64,000 nucleotides of DNA from positions 39,419-103,418 of the forward strand of contig JAJPHP010000070.1 of the NCBI GenBank assembly GCA_021325255.1, written 5' to 3'. Both the position numbers and the translations under genes were made by a program. Under the pieces are notes generated by a model that was given only the letters and a program-made list of their open reading frames with translations, had not been told where the DNA came from and ran no database searches. Below are positions 33,993-42,757 of this stretch, one piece after another. The stretch is from Nitrososphaerota archaeon (GTDB lineage: Archaea; Thermoproteota; Nitrososphaeria; Nitrososphaerales; CADDZS01). Within the stretch, counting starts at the first letter, position 1; each line of letters opens with the position of its first letter.

Positions 33993-34418
33993 ATGAAGCC
34001 CTTAGCGTATATCTATCCTGTTACTGCGTTTGTGATTTTTCTTCAGGGAATTACCGGCGCATCCACGGTCTTGAACTTCTACGACGTCGGCTCCCACTTG
34101 GCCTCGGGATATGTGACAGGGGTCTTTGCCCTCGCAGACCTGGTGATTGCGTTCATCGCAAAGCCGAAGAGCATTGCACTAAGGTACTCATCCCTGGTGC
34201 TGTTCATCCTCGTCGTCATACAAGGGATGCTAGGGTTCGCTGCAATGACGAGCGACCAGATAGTCGCGGCACACTTTACTAATTTCCTTGTGCTCTTTGG
34301 CGTTTCAATCGCAACGATATTCTACGCGTTCCGCTGGGGCAGAGGTGTTGGCGGCATGGTGGAAAAGAAGACTGCCCAAGGTCAGACGACGACAACTACG
34401 ACTACTGCGACAGCTTGA
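33993..34418 (+). CDS. Four-helix membrane protein of unknown function
   Basis: 141 residues from ATG 33993 (an in-frame TTG at 33966 would add 9 residues). Four membrane helices at about 4-25, 40-60, 68-88 and 92-115; the loops are short. Two conserved-looking His residues lie in YDVGSHLASG and VAAHFTNF, near membrane ends, which could bind heme as in cytochrome b561/heme A synthase-like bundles; this is a guess. The tail is Thr-rich. Stands alone with no operon partner. Confidence 0.65.
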   Translation: MKPLAYIYPVTAFVIFLQGITGASTVLNFYDVGSHLASGYVTGVFALADLVIAFIAKPKSIALRYSSLVLFILVVIQGMLGFAAMTSDQIVAAHFTNFLVLFGVSIATIFYAFRWGRGVGGMVEKKTAQGQTTTTTTTATA

Positions 34419-35083
34419 GCGAAGAAGGATATCGGGCTCTCAGGCTTAGGAATGCGAAGTCAGCCAACCTCACTGTGAACAGGATCAGCGTCGGTTGGTG
34501 GGTGAGCCTGCTGTTCGAGGATGCCATGTACCAGAGGCCTACATATCATGGTAAACCGTGTTTTGTGCGGCCCACCTTTTCTCGTGTTTCATATTGGAAG
34601 AATGGAATAAGCTCAGTAGATCGTGCGCGCCTTGTGGTTAGAACTAGTCAAGGTGCAAACCGGGGCCGGCGATGTGCTCGTCCCCCTATCTGGAATCAGC
34701 GCGTTGCGAACTAGACCCTGATTGACATGGTTGCGGACCAAGAAGTAGCCGAGACTACCACGCCGCCAGCCCGTTTGCAATGCAAGCAAGCACTAGGCGC
34801 GGATTTAAGGAACGAGACTATCCAATCCGAAGCAGGGATTCCTGCGCCAGCGCATCCTAAGAAGAATGAGATTTGAGTGGGACCGGTTCCACACAAGAAA
34901 ACGCACGATCTCGACTCTTCAATCCCTTGTCCGAACCCTGTCGATATGTGCCTTACCATTTCTTATCTCGGCCGCTGACTCCCTGATCCAATATAATGAA
35001 TCCCGATAACCTTATGAGGCTGGCTGGACAATCCAGCCAACTCGATCTTCGAAGGATACAACTGGAAAAATGTTGGGTTCGAG
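34419..35083. other. Gap before the B12-type gene unit
   Basis: 665 bases without a convincing gene. The right end has an AT-rich stretch (AATATAATG near 34990) followed by the hairpin at 35021-35039, likely the promoter region of the downstream unit. Small open frames on both strands look like chance. Confidence 0.4.
35021..35039. promoter_or_regulatory. Perfect 8-bp inverted repeat upstream of the DUF4430 gene
   Basis: TGGCTGGA-CAA-TCCAGCCA, 45 bases before the start at 35084 and about 30 bases after a TATA-like stretch. It may be an operator or a hairpin in the leader of the four-gene unit. Confidence 0.45.
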
Positions 35084-35593
35084 TTGGATATGAAAAATAA
35101 TCAAATGAAATCGGTCTACGGAGTACTCCTTGTACTAATTGCCATTATCGTGATTGTTTCTGGAGTGGCTGCGTATTACTACTATCAGTATAGTCAGTCA
35201 CAATCTGCAAATCAACAGTACGTAGCAGAACTCAGACGGCTTGGTGCGAGCTATTACACCAACGTGGTAATCGACTACGGAAACGATACTTACTACTGGT
35301 ATAACCAGACGAAAGTGCAGCCGGGCTGGAATCTCTACACGGTAACCTTGCTCGTGACCAATGGAGAAGTCAATGCGACATGTTGCGAGTACGGTTCGCA
35401 CTTCGTAACAGGCATAGGAGGTATCCAAAATTCCAAATCGGAATATTGGTTCTTATGGAATTACACAACTTCAGCTTCTTGGCAAACTGCCTCTGTAGGT
35501 GCAGACGAGATTACGGTCACGAACAACTCAATTTTCGCGTGGACCTATTGCGGCATCGATCCTAGTTACAATCCCACATGTCGTCCTCCATGA
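35084..35593 (+). CDS. Membrane-anchored DUF4430 (transcobalamin-like) protein
   Basis: 169 residues. One N-terminal membrane helix (about 9-32, a signal anchor) and an extracytoplasmic domain with FVTGIGGIQNSKSEYWFLWNYTT… and VGADEITVTNNSIFAWTYCG, the DUF4430 pattern ('FV..I.G….W.…VGAd.…dGD.i.W.Y'). That domain is related to the C-terminal domain of transcobalamin. Five N-x-S/T sites fit a glycosylated surface protein; CC and two more Cys could form disulfides. First gene of a unit that also has a BtuF-like protein. Confidence 0.65.
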   Translation: MDMKNNQMKSVYGVLLVLIAIIVIVSGVAAYYYYQYSQSQSANQQYVAELRRLGASYYTNVVIDYGNDTYYWYNQTKVQPGWNLYTVTLLVTNGEVNATCCEYGSHFVTGIGGIQNSKSEYWFLWNYTTSASWQTASVGADEITVTNNSIFAWTYCGIDPSYNPTCRPP

Positions 35594-35629
35594 AGAAGAA
35601 CTGAATAAAGTCGTCGGAGAGGGCCGTCG

Positions 35630-36616
35630 TTGTCGCATGGAAGCAGATACTCAAAAACCGTGCTAGAGCTCAAGAATCTGGTCATCGAAGCAGTAGAGAA
35701 GACGCTCGGAGATTCGATTCTTCTCTCCGGTGGGTTGGATACTAGTATCGTTGCTGCAGTTGTGAGATCGATTCTCCGCCCAGAGTCCGACTTCAAGGCG
35801 TTCACGATAACTATGAGGGGTGCGCCTTCGCCGGATGGCGAGTATTCTTCCATCGTTGCGAGTAAGTTTCAGATACCTCACCACCTAGACTCCGTAGATA
35901 TAGAGGATCTGGAAGACGAGCTTCCCCAAGTTATTTCAGTGTTAGGATCCTTCGACCCAATGGAAATTCGAAACAGCGTTGCAACGTTTCTTGGAATGAA
36001 GAAGGCGAGGGCTGAAGGCTATTCAAAGATCATGACAGGAGATGCGTCGGATGAACTATTCGCAGGATACGACTTTGTTTTCAAGAAGCCCGAGCAGGAA
36101 GCAATGGAAACGCTTTCGCACTTATGGAAAGTCATGCATTTTTCCTCAATATCGCTTGCGAAATCACTTGAAATGGAGGCCAGACTCCCGTTCCTCTACC
36201 CACCACTCGTGAAGTACGCGACGACACAAATTGACTTTAGTTTGCTTGTCGGGCTAAGGGACGGGCAGTCATTTGGAAAATACATCCTTAGACAAGCCTT
36301 TGAGAATCTTCTCCCTCCGAGCATAACGTGGAGAATCAAAACTCCAATTGAATTTGGATCGGGAACGACTATTCTTCCCAAACTCTACTCGCGAACGATA
36401 CCAGACTCACAATTTATCGACAAGAGGAAGAAATACTTTGAAAGAGATCATGTCAGATTGCGGGATAAAGAGCAGCTCAAGTACTACGAAATCTTTCGGC
36501 GAGTAAACGGTCCTCCTTCCACAATTAACCAGAATGCACGTGCGTGCCCCGCTTGCAATTCGAATGTACCAGACGATGCCACCTTTTGCAGAACCTGCGG
36601 AGAGTATCCAATTTGA
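35630..36616 (+). CDS. Lone asparagine-synthase-type ATP-PPase with a zinc ribbon
   Basis: 328 residues from TTG 35630. The PP-loop SGGLDTS (residues 33-39), MTGDASDELFAGYDF, EMEARLPFLYPPLVKYA and FGKYILRQAFENLLP belong to the asparagine synthase C-terminal domain. The N-terminal glutaminase domain is absent, so ammonia must come from another source or the enzyme amidates with another amine. A C-terminal zinc ribbon (CPACNSNVPDDATFCRTCG) is an added module. It sits between DUF4430 and BtuF-like genes, and overlaps the latter, which suggests work on a shared ligand. Confidence 0.8.
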   Translation: MSHGSRYSKTVLELKNLVIEAVEKTLGDSILLSGGLDTSIVAAVVRSILRPESDFKAFTITMRGAPSPDGEYSSIVASKFQIPHHLDSVDIEDLEDELPQVISVLGSFDPMEIRNSVATFLGMKKARAEGYSKIMTGDASDELFAGYDFVFKKPEQEAMETLSHLWKVMHFSSISLAKSLEMEARLPFLYPPLVKYATTQIDFSLLVGLRDGQSFGKYILRQAFENLLPPSITWRIKTPIEFGSGTTILPKLYSRTIPDSQFIDKRKKYFERDHVRLRDKEQLKYYEIFRRVNGPPSTINQNARACPACNSNVPDDATFCRTCGEYPI

Positions 36617-37671
36617 AAGAATCAGCTCGACCAACACTTAGCACAAACACCAAAGAAGAAAGGCACACGTTCGTTCCGGGGCCACCTCGGCTTATGCGAT
36701 GTGAGGCTAAAGTAGTTAGCAGCATAATCACTACACTACCGAGCGCGACGGAAATTGTGTGCCTTTTAGGGCTAGAAGACAAGCTTGTTGGAGTCACGCA
36801 CGAATGTGATTATCCTCCCTCCGTACGTAAGGAGAAAGTAGTGATGAAATCTATCTTTGATAGCACACGCATGAACAGCAGGGATATAGACGATCAAGTG
36901 ATAAAGCACGTCAGAAACGGCCGGTCAATCTACGAAATTGACGAGGGTTCCCTACAGGAGCTGAAGCCTGATCTAGTCATAACTCAAGAGTTGTGCGAGG
37001 CGTGCGCTACTCCGCTTCAGGTTATCGCAAAATCAATTGCAAAAATCAGACCAAAACCAAAAGTGCTTTCGCTTTCCCCCCATAGTCTGGAAGATATTTT
37101 ATACAACATCATAGAGGTCGGGAACGAATCTGGAGTCGCGGATCGAGCTAAAAAAGTGGCATCTTCGCTCGCCGCAAGGATAGATGGAGTAAAATCGAAA
37201 TGCTTTGAGAATCCTGACCTCGCGAGGCCCTCCGTATTTTGCCTTGAGTGGCTTGACCCTCTTTATTGCTGCGGACACTGGGTGCCCGAGATTGTTGGGT
37301 ACGCGGGAGGACGTGAAATTCTCAGGAGAGCTGGAGAACCCTCTTTTGTGACCGAATGGGACAAAGTTGTTGAACTAGATCCCGAGGTGATCTTCGTTAC
37401 TGTTTGCGGCTACCATGTTGAGAGGACACTTTCCGAAATTTCGACGCTGACCCAGAAGCAAAACTGGAATGGTCTACGCGCTGTAAAAAATGGAAGGGTC
37501 TACGTTCTCGACAGCCCGGCTTACTTCAGCAGGTCAGGTCCACGACTGGTTGACGGACTCGAGATAATGGCGGCCCTGTTGCATCCGACCTTATTTCCGG
37601 AATGTCTCTTCCCTGAAAGAGCAGCTTGCTCCCTGGAGGAGCATAGATACCTATCGACACCTATGCTCTAG
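36613..37671 (+). CDS. BtuF-like (B12/Fe-siderophore) binding protein without a signal peptide
   Basis: Listed from TTG 36613, which overlaps the upstream stop as TTGA; ATG 36694 is the other candidate. The fold starts at KVVSSIITTLPSATEIVCLLGLEDKLVGVTHECDYP and goes on with LKPDLVITQELCEAC, WLDPLYCCGHWVPEIVGYAGG and ELDPEVIFVTVCGYHVERT, the pattern of BtuF-like 'cobalamin-binding' proteins. No signal peptide or lipobox is seen, and no permease or ATPase is nearby, so it is probably cytoplasmic and not part of a classic importer. Cys-rich sites may bind metal. Confidence 0.8.
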   Translation: MKESARPTLSTNTKEERHTFVPGPPRLMRCEAKVVSSIITTLPSATEIVCLLGLEDKLVGVTHECDYPPSVRKEKVVMKSIFDSTRMNSRDIDDQVIKHVRNGRSIYEIDEGSLQELKPDLVITQELCEACATPLQVIAKSIAKIRPKPKVLSLSPHSLEDILYNIIEVGNESGVADRAKKVASSLAARIDGVKSKCFENPDLARPSVFCLEWLDPLYCCGHWVPEIVGYAGGREILRRAGEPSFVTEWDKVVELDPEVIFVTVCGYHVERTLSEISTLTQKQNWNGLRAVKNGRVYVLDSPAYFSRSGPRLVDGLEIMAALLHPTLFPECLFPERAACSLEEHRYLSTPML

Positions 37672-37694
37672 ATTTGCTGATGAATGAATTATAT

Positions 37695-37859
37695 ATGACA
37701 AGAACCATGACCTGCCAAATCTGTGGCGAGAATTTCACTTGCGAAGGCTCCCTGTCTCTTGGCTGTTGGTGTGAGCAGATCAGGACAACCCGCTCGAAGA
37801 GGCTGCAACTACAAAGCCAAGCCTCTGATTGCGTTTGCCCCCGGTGCTTAGCAACCTGA
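37695..37859 (+). CDS. Cysteine-rich CWC protein
   Basis: 54 residues from ATG 37695 (in-frame TTG 37674 and ATG 37680 are possible). CQICGENFTC, then GCWCEQ, then CVCPRCLA is the Cys-rich CWC signature: seven or eight cysteines expected to bind zinc. It begins within 25 bases of the BtuF-like stop and ends the four-gene unit, followed by a terminator-like hairpin. Function of the family is unknown. Confidence 0.75.
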   Translation: MTRTMTCQICGENFTCEGSLSLGCWCEQIRTTRSKRLQLQSQASDCVCPRCLAT

Positions 37860-37877
37860 CAAAAAGTGGAGGACTGC

Positions 37878-37916
37878 CAGAAGGTGTGCGATCATCCACA
37901 CCTTTCTGCTCTTTTT
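37878..37916 (+). terminator. Hairpin plus T-run after the CWC gene
   Basis: CAGAAGGTGTG pairs with CACACCTTTCTG (11 bp, one bulged T, 8-base loop), followed by a T-run at 37912-37916. It ends the four-gene unit starting at 35084. Archaeal termination relies mainly on the T-run; the hairpin may help or protect the 3' end. Confidence 0.5.
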
Positions 37917-38297
37917 CTCGATGATCTCGCATTGATGCCGAAGTTAGATCCTAAAAGAAAAGTGCCATCTTCGAAGAGGCTCGCATCTAGCCGGTGGTCC
38001 GTGTGAAATGGAGCCCCCTCGTCCCTCCTCTCGCTTGTTTCCTTCTATCTGTTCCCCACTATGTGTGAGTTCGTGGCAATCGCACCTTAAGGTCTCCCTG
38101 CTGCGAACGATAACCTGATCTTTCACTTGATGCATGTCTTTTTTCCACATTCTTGGGAATTAGATAGGGAGCTTGCTGGATTTAATGGAGCATTTTTGAC
38201 TCCCGAAAGCACTAATCTGAAATTTCTTTTTCGGTCGATTGGCCTGCCTCCCGAATCGTTCAAGACTGTTGTACAGTTCGTTCAATAAAGTAGTGTT
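37917..38297. other. Intergenic region
   Basis: 381 bases. No gene seen. The right end (38200-38297) is AT-rich and may be the promoter of the small gene at 38298. Confidence 0.35.
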
Positions 38298-38648
38298 ATG
38301 AAGACCAACTGCTCCTTCCTAGTCAAAAATAGAAGGTGTAAAAGAGACACGGTATCAATATCCATACTGGCAATCCTGGGAGCGGTAACTGGACTCGGAG
38401 CTACATCGGTGGCTACAGGCGATGCGAGCACCGCGATAGAGGCCGCAAAGCAGATAGGTCCACACGGACTGCAGATCGCGCTCGCACACGTCCCCTCATG
38501 GACTCACGCGCATCAGGTGCTTACTGACCACTTGTCGCAGTATGCGCAAAACGGGAGCATCGGCGCGGGCGTAGCAGGCGGAATCGGAGCCGCTTTCCGC
38601 AAAGGGCTAGCTCACGCAGGCAAGGCGCTTTTCCATCTTCATAAATAG
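38298..38648 (+). CDS. Small hypothetical protein
   Basis: 116 residues. A basic N-terminus with two Cys, then a Gly/Ala-rich hydrophobic stretch (SISILAILGAVTGLGATSVATG) and a second Gly/Ala-rich segment (GSIGAGVAGGIGAAF); it ends in His/Lys. Could be a bacteriocin-like or membrane-active small protein by composition, but this is speculative. Convergent with the regulator at 38679. Confidence 0.45.
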   Translation: MKTNCSFLVKNRRCKRDTVSISILAILGAVTGLGATSVATGDASTAIEAAKQIGPHGLQIALAHVPSWTHAHQVLTDHLSQYAQNGSIGAGVAGGIGAAFRKGLAHAGKALFHLHK

Positions 38649-38678
38649 CTGAAGAAGATAATCGTCGGAATTTCCAGA

Positions 38679-39173
38679 TTATCCCGGCGAGTTTCGCCAC
38701 GACCTGAGCGTCTCGTACCAAAATGCGAACAGCGAAATTGCGCCAATGGCGACCGCGAAGAAATCGAGCTCCATTAGATTGCCCGAAGGGATTACCCCAA
38801 ACACAAAATAAGCAAAGAGGACTGAACTCATTACGGCGTAAGTGAATAACCTTGGGATCATGTAAGAGCTCACCGTAATGAAGGGCTGAAGGACGTCAAC
38901 CTTGACCTCCTTGAGCAGAGAGTACCTGCCGTCCTCTTCGTTTTGCTTCAAGAGACCCATCTCCTGCAGTTTCTCGAGGTGGTACTTTGCGAGCGTGGGG
39001 CTCGAGAAGTTGAGCTGCTTTTGGATCTCCCTCACACCAATTGAATCACTATCTGGGCTCCGAATAATATGCATGTAGACCCGGAGCGTGTTCCCCTTCA
39101 GCGAGTAGTTCGCGTCCTTGGTTGATGTACGAACAGGCTCACGGGTCCGGAGACCATCGGCAGTAGTAGACAA
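38679..39173 (-). CDS. Winged-helix regulator with two C-terminal membrane helices
   Basis: 164 residues. Residues about 22-92 are an ArsR-like winged helix (TLRVYMHIIRSPDSDSIGVREIQKQLNFSSPTLAKYHLEKLQEMGLLKQ, wing GRYSLLKEV). Two membrane helices follow (about 103-128 and 135-153), so it is a one-component regulator tethered to the membrane. Such proteins are common in Thaumarchaeota. Target unknown; the next gene, divergent at 39403, is a surface protein and a fair candidate. Confidence 0.75.
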   Translation of the reverse strand: MSTTADGLRTREPVRTSTKDANYSLKGNTLRVYMHIIRSPDSDSIGVREIQKQLNFSSPTLAKYHLEKLQEMGLLKQNEEDGRYSLLKEVKVDVLQPFITVSSYMIPRLFTYAVMSSVLFAYFVFGVIPSGNLMELDFFAVAIGAISLFAFWYETLRSWRNSPG

Positions 39174-39402
39174 GGGAATTGCACAGATTCATACCTCATG
39201 CTCTAACGGTCAGATTTATTCACAATGGAGCCGCAAGCCTACCATGATTGCGACTAGACGCATACGAATTTCCTCAGAGATAGATTTCGGGTACTAATGC
39301 AGGACATTGTTCAACTACACGAGCCACTGTACAACGCTCTTCTCCCTCCTGACAAAAGTGCTCTATTAAGAATCGCACCCTGCGAGATGAGGGGCATCGG
39401 AA

Positions 39403-40236
39403 GTGAACTCAAGTAACAAAATGAGCATATCACGCAAAACCCTCATTGGGGGCATGATTGGCCTTATTTTCGCCGTCGGCCTCATAATTGGAGGAACTTA
39501 CGTATTCGGCGGGAGCAGCTTCCTCGGAGGAAGCAGCACACCGCACAGCACAAACACAAGCTTCCTCAGTACTTTGACGACCCAGCAGGGCGCCAGCACG
39601 AGTACAAGGGGAGCAGCTAGCACAATAACAACAGCGGTTGGAAGTTCGTCTGCGCTAAACAGTGCGTCCACGATCGGTGGAAGCAGCAGCGGGACTCTGC
39701 AGATCAGCATGATTGACCCGCCAGTCGTGCCTGCGAACGTCGTCGACGTCTACGTCAACTACACAGCTATTCAGGTGCACATTGCGGACGGGGGAAACAA
39801 TTCCGGCTGGTTCAACGTAACATCCAGCGGATCAATCAACCTGACGGGCATCATCAGCAACAGCAAGCTCCTAGCTTCAGCAAAGCTTCCAAACGGGACC
39901 TACAACCTCGTGAGGTTCAACGTCACCTCCGCAGTTGTGACTGTTAACAGCACGGGTAAGTTGGTGAACTACACCGCTCAGGTTCCGAGCGGAAAGGTGC
40001 AGGCAACTATAAACGGCGGAGTCAGCGTCCAGCAGAACAGCGTTTCAGCTCTTCTCATCGACATCAGTCCCAGGGTGACTGATGCGAACGGCAACTACAC
40101 GCTCATCCCATCGGCGAACGCAGACCCGCAGGCGCCAGTTACGCCTAACGCGTCAACGAATAGCACCTCGCAAACTCAGAGTGGGACCTCAGTAACCGTG
40201 ACCAAAACCACGAGGACGACCCACACCAGCGCGTAG
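39403..40236 (+). CDS. DUF4382 surface protein
   Basis: 277 residues from GTG 39403 (ATG 39421 possible). N-terminal membrane helix (about 11-32), a Ser/Thr-rich stretch, then a DUF4382 domain from about residue 100: LQISMIDPPVVPANVVDVYVNYTAIQVHI, SGWFNVTSSGSINLTGI, LPNGTYNLVRFNV and a late VSALLIDISPRV. The tail is again Ser/Thr-rich. Exported, likely glycosylated. DUF4382 domains are found in archaeal and bacterial surface lipoproteins; role unknown. Confidence 0.75.
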   Translation: MNSSNKMSISRKTLIGGMIGLIFAVGLIIGGTYVFGGSSFLGGSSTPHSTNTSFLSTLTTQQGASTSTRGAASTITTAVGSSSALNSASTIGGSSSGTLQISMIDPPVVPANVVDVYVNYTAIQVHIADGGNNSGWFNVTSSGSINLTGIISNSKLLASAKLPNGTYNLVRFNVTSAVVTVNSTGKLVNYTAQVPSGKVQATINGGVSVQQNSVSALLIDISPRVTDANGNYTLIPSANADPQAPVTPNASTNSTSQTQSGTSVTVTKTTRTTHTSA

Positions 40237-40300
40237 TGCGCATCCGAAAAATGTGCCTAATCGGCCCGGGCGATCAGAGCTGAGAGCTCGACCCCGGTTC

Positions 40301-40325
40301 CCTTCTCTTTTTCTTTTTCCTCTCC
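40301..40325 (+). terminator. T-rich terminator after the DUF4382 gene
   Basis: A pyrimidine run with two T5 tracts (CTCTTTTTCTTTTTCCTC) about 70 bases after the stop codon. T-tracts are the main signal for archaeal RNA polymerase termination. Confidence 0.45.
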
Positions 40326-40696
40326 GAGAATTCAAACTCCAATCGGATTTTTGAATTTCTGAAGGATGCCTACCTGAAAGACGAGCAAGTCCTGAGAATC
40401 CCGCTCTAGAAGTGTGGTTGGAGAAGCGTCGTCCAAATCGGTCGGGCGATCGGACTCACTCATCACCAAAGATTTGGCAAAATGGTTTCTTAGAAAAAGG
40501 AAAACGGCCCTCAATCGTAAAGATTCGAACCCCCTATGAGTGCGGAGACCACCCCCTTTCCCTCCTATAATACTCCAAATTTTTAATAGCTCGTTAGAGA
40601 GACAACGATGGTTTTGCTGAACCCAAACGGCCCAATATGCCTCTCCCTACTCACAAAGTTCCGCTTGAAGACGCAAACTTACCGAGCTGATAGTCT
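40326..40696. other. Intergenic region
   Basis: 371 bases. A T-arm-like stretch on the minus strand (about 40519-40545) does not extend to a tRNA. AT-rich bases at 40575-40592 (TCCAAATTTTTAATAGC) may be a promoter for the DUF167 gene. Nothing else seen. Confidence 0.35.
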
Positions 40697-40921
40697 ATGC
40701 TAATCGACGTCCACGTGACAGCGAACGCGAAGGTGGCCAAAGTTGTCCAAGTAGGTGATCAAGGTTTCGAAGTCAGGGTGGACGAAAGGGCTCTTGAAGG
40801 TCGTGCGAACAGGAGACTGGTCGAGATTCTGTCGGAGCATTTCAAAGTTCCAAAGTCAAGGATTTCGATAGTCAAAGGGAGAAGTTCGAGGAACAAGATT
40901 GTGCAAATTCTTGACTTGTGA
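40697..40921 (+). CDS. DUF167 / YggU-family protein
   Basis: 74 residues. VHVTANAKVAKVV…, FEVRVDERALEGRANRRLVEILSEHFKVPKSRISIVKGRSSRNKIVQI is the family signature (…G.AN..l…l…f.v…v.i..G…R.K…i). Length is normal. Widely conserved small protein with no settled function. Confidence 0.85.
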   Translation: MLIDVHVTANAKVAKVVQVGDQGFEVRVDERALEGRANRRLVEILSEHFKVPKSRISIVKGRSSRNKIVQILDL

Positions 40922-41159
40922 TATAGTCGTCGTCCAGATACTAATCTCGGATAATAACTGCCAATGGTGCTCTAAATAGCAGACGCATGGATTCTCAAAT
41001 TTGAGAATCGTGTTTGTTGTTATTTAGCGGGAACTTCGCCCTCCTTAATGTCCCCTAAGCTAAAGTGAAAGACGTGCACTTAACGAGGGATAGGCAGTCG
41101 TTAACCATAGTTGCACGAGTGACCGTCGGAGACAACTAGTTGACAAAAGGGGATCGAGT

Positions 41160-41354
41160 ATGAGTTACGTCCTGACAGCGGTTTTACTGATTGTAATAGG
41201 CTTCTATGCGTTTTATGCCATTCAACAAACACTGGCTACAGTGAAAGTCACCGCAGTCAATTTGATAATGATGATTACAAGTCCTAGCGAAGACGATTCC
41301 AAATGTCTGTTGCCCCATACTTGTTATGCAGGGCGACAAAGATTTCCAAGTTAG
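41160..41354 (+). CDS. Possible small membrane protein
   Basis: 64 residues from ATG 41160 with one membrane helix (about 5-23, YVLTAVLLIVIGFYAFYAIQQ). The C-terminal half has no clear pattern. It stands alone between the DUF167 and polyprenyl synthase genes. The 5' half looks coding, the 3' half does not, so it may be chance. Confidence 0.3.
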   Translation: MSYVLTAVLLIVIGFYAFYAIQQTLATVKVTAVNLIMMITSPSEDDSKCLLPHTCYAGRQRFPS

Positions 41355-41435
41355 TCATGAGAAAAAGATTTTCGACCACTCGTCGAGGACATAAAAGCAC
41401 AAAAGCACCGTTGAGGGAAGGAAGGGACGGCTTCC

Positions 41436-41528
41436 ATGGACGCGTCGCCGGTGAATCCGACATGGCTCGAGCAGTACGTTGCCAGCATAAACGCTCAACT
41501 ATCCGGACTATATTTGGGTCCCGCGTAA
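41436..41528 (+). other. Detached 5' segment of the polyprenyl synthase gene (ends at in-frame TAA)
   Basis: ATG 41436 opens a frame reading MDASPVNPTWLEQYVASINA… which looks like the N-terminal helix of a polyprenyl synthase. It is closed by TAA at 41526-41528. The same frame continues at once with SSPASRTTAIQKAAADALS and then MGGKRVRA of the main gene. So one stop codon divides an otherwise continuous gene. Confidence 0.6.
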
Positions 41529-41585
41529 TCGTCACCGGCATCGAGGACGACTGCCATCCAGAAAGCTGCAGCCGACGCGCTTTCA

Positions 41586-42494
41586 ATGGGAGGAAAGAGA
41601 GTTAGAGCGGTGCTCGCGCTCTTGTGGTGTGAAGCCTTCTCTGGTGACCATAAACGCGCGATACCCATTGCGGTAGCATACGAGCTCGCTCACGCTACCG
41701 CTCTCATTCAGGACGACATCATAGACCACTCTAATCTGAGGCGGGGGAGGGAATCGACCGTTGCGAAGTACGGACTCTCGAATGCCGTCCTCGCCTCCGA
41801 CCTCCTGCTGTTCCACGTGCCAAAGATGGTCGCCAAGTACAGCGACCTGGGCAGCGAGCGGCTCTGCCTGCTCTTCGATCTTGTCGGTGAATCGTGCGCG
41901 TCCGCGACCTGGGGCGAGTCTCTTGACCTAGAGATGGCGGCAGTTCCCGTCACAAGTAGCGACTACGACGCGCTAGAGAAAGAGTACGAGGAGATGATAA
42001 GGTTGAAGACCGCGTCCATGCTGGGGGCGCCTTCTGCGAGCGGAGCAATAGTCGGCGGGGCCCGAACAAAGGAAGAAGTAGAGAAAGCATACATCTTCGG
42101 CGAGTCCCTTGGAATGGCCTATCAAATCCAGGACGACCTCCTCGACCTGACTGGCGACGAGGCTGCGCTGGGTAAACCAGTATTCACGGATCTCAGAGGC
42201 GGGAAGAAGAACGTCGTACTCATCCACGCCCTGAGGTGTTGCTCGGAGGGAGAGCGCAGATTTTTGGTGGGTCTCCTGGGGAGGAAGGGGGCCTACAGAG
42301 AATCCGAAATCCAAAGAGCAAGGCGCGTGTTTTCTGAATGCGGTTCGGTTGAGTATGCGTGTGCAAAGGTTGTGCGTTACGTCGATGAAGGCAGGAACGT
42401 CCTGAGCGCTTTCTCCAATTCTACGCGGCGCAATTCTTCGGCGCTGCAACACCTCCTTGAGCTGTCAGAGTATCTATCAAAGAGGTACTACTAA
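41586..42494 (+). CDS. Polyprenyl (geranylgeranyl-type) diphosphate synthase
   Basis: 302 residues from ATG 41586. GGKRVRAVLALL, IQDDIIDHSNLRRG (first aspartate-rich motif, DDxxD) and YQIQDDLLDLTGD (second) are intact, with LKTASML and GLAF-type substrate regions. It joins isopentenyl diphosphate units to allylic diphosphates, for archaeal lipid chains. The gene continues in frame 150 bases upstream but for a TAA at codon 31 of the longer reading. Without that part the first helices are missing. Alternative: reinitiation at 41586 yields a working short form. Confidence 0.85.
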   Translation: MGGKRVRAVLALLWCEAFSGDHKRAIPIAVAYELAHATALIQDDIIDHSNLRRGRESTVAKYGLSNAVLASDLLLFHVPKMVAKYSDLGSERLCLLFDLVGESCASATWGESLDLEMAAVPVTSSDYDALEKEYEEMIRLKTASMLGAPSASGAIVGGARTKEEVEKAYIFGESLGMAYQIQDDLLDLTGDEAALGKPVFTDLRGGKKNVVLIHALRCCSEGERRFLVGLLGRKGAYRESEIQRARRVFSECGSVEYACAKVVRYVDEGRNVLSAFSNSTRRNSSALQHLLELSEYLSKRYY

Positions 42495-42597
42495 GGCAGA
42501 CCGCAGGCGGAGTCTTCTTCTTAGTACACCTTCATTTTGAATATTGTCTTTAGTGTGTTGCCACTTGCTGAAGCTCTCGGAAAGGCAGCCGGTCGAA

Positions 42598-42626
42598 GTT
42601 TTTTAAAGTGTCTTTTTCTCTCTAGC
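42598..42626 (+). terminator. T-rich terminator after the polyprenyl synthase
   Basis: Two T-tracts (GTTTTTTAAAG and CTTTTTCTC) about 105-130 bases after the stop. Fits an archaeal oligo-T terminator. Confidence 0.35.
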
Positions 42627-42757
42627 TACAGAGAGTCTCAATTTGTGATCGACATTTTTTGGAAATCAAGACGCGACGCAAGTGATGAGGGAAAAAAGGG
42701 GGGAAGAGTGCACACGAGTCGTTGCCAGGCATTGCAACCGTCATGGTTGATATTCTA

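Noticed and set aside
33839..34282. 147-residue ORF overlapping the four-helix membrane protein gene
   Set aside because: Shadow frame of the membrane protein at 33993-34418, Arg/Cys-rich with no pattern.
40515..40560. tRNA-like T-arm on the minus strand (GGGGGTTCGAATC)
   Set aside because: The T-stem does not pair well on its 3' side and no acceptor or D-arm could be found; probably chance.
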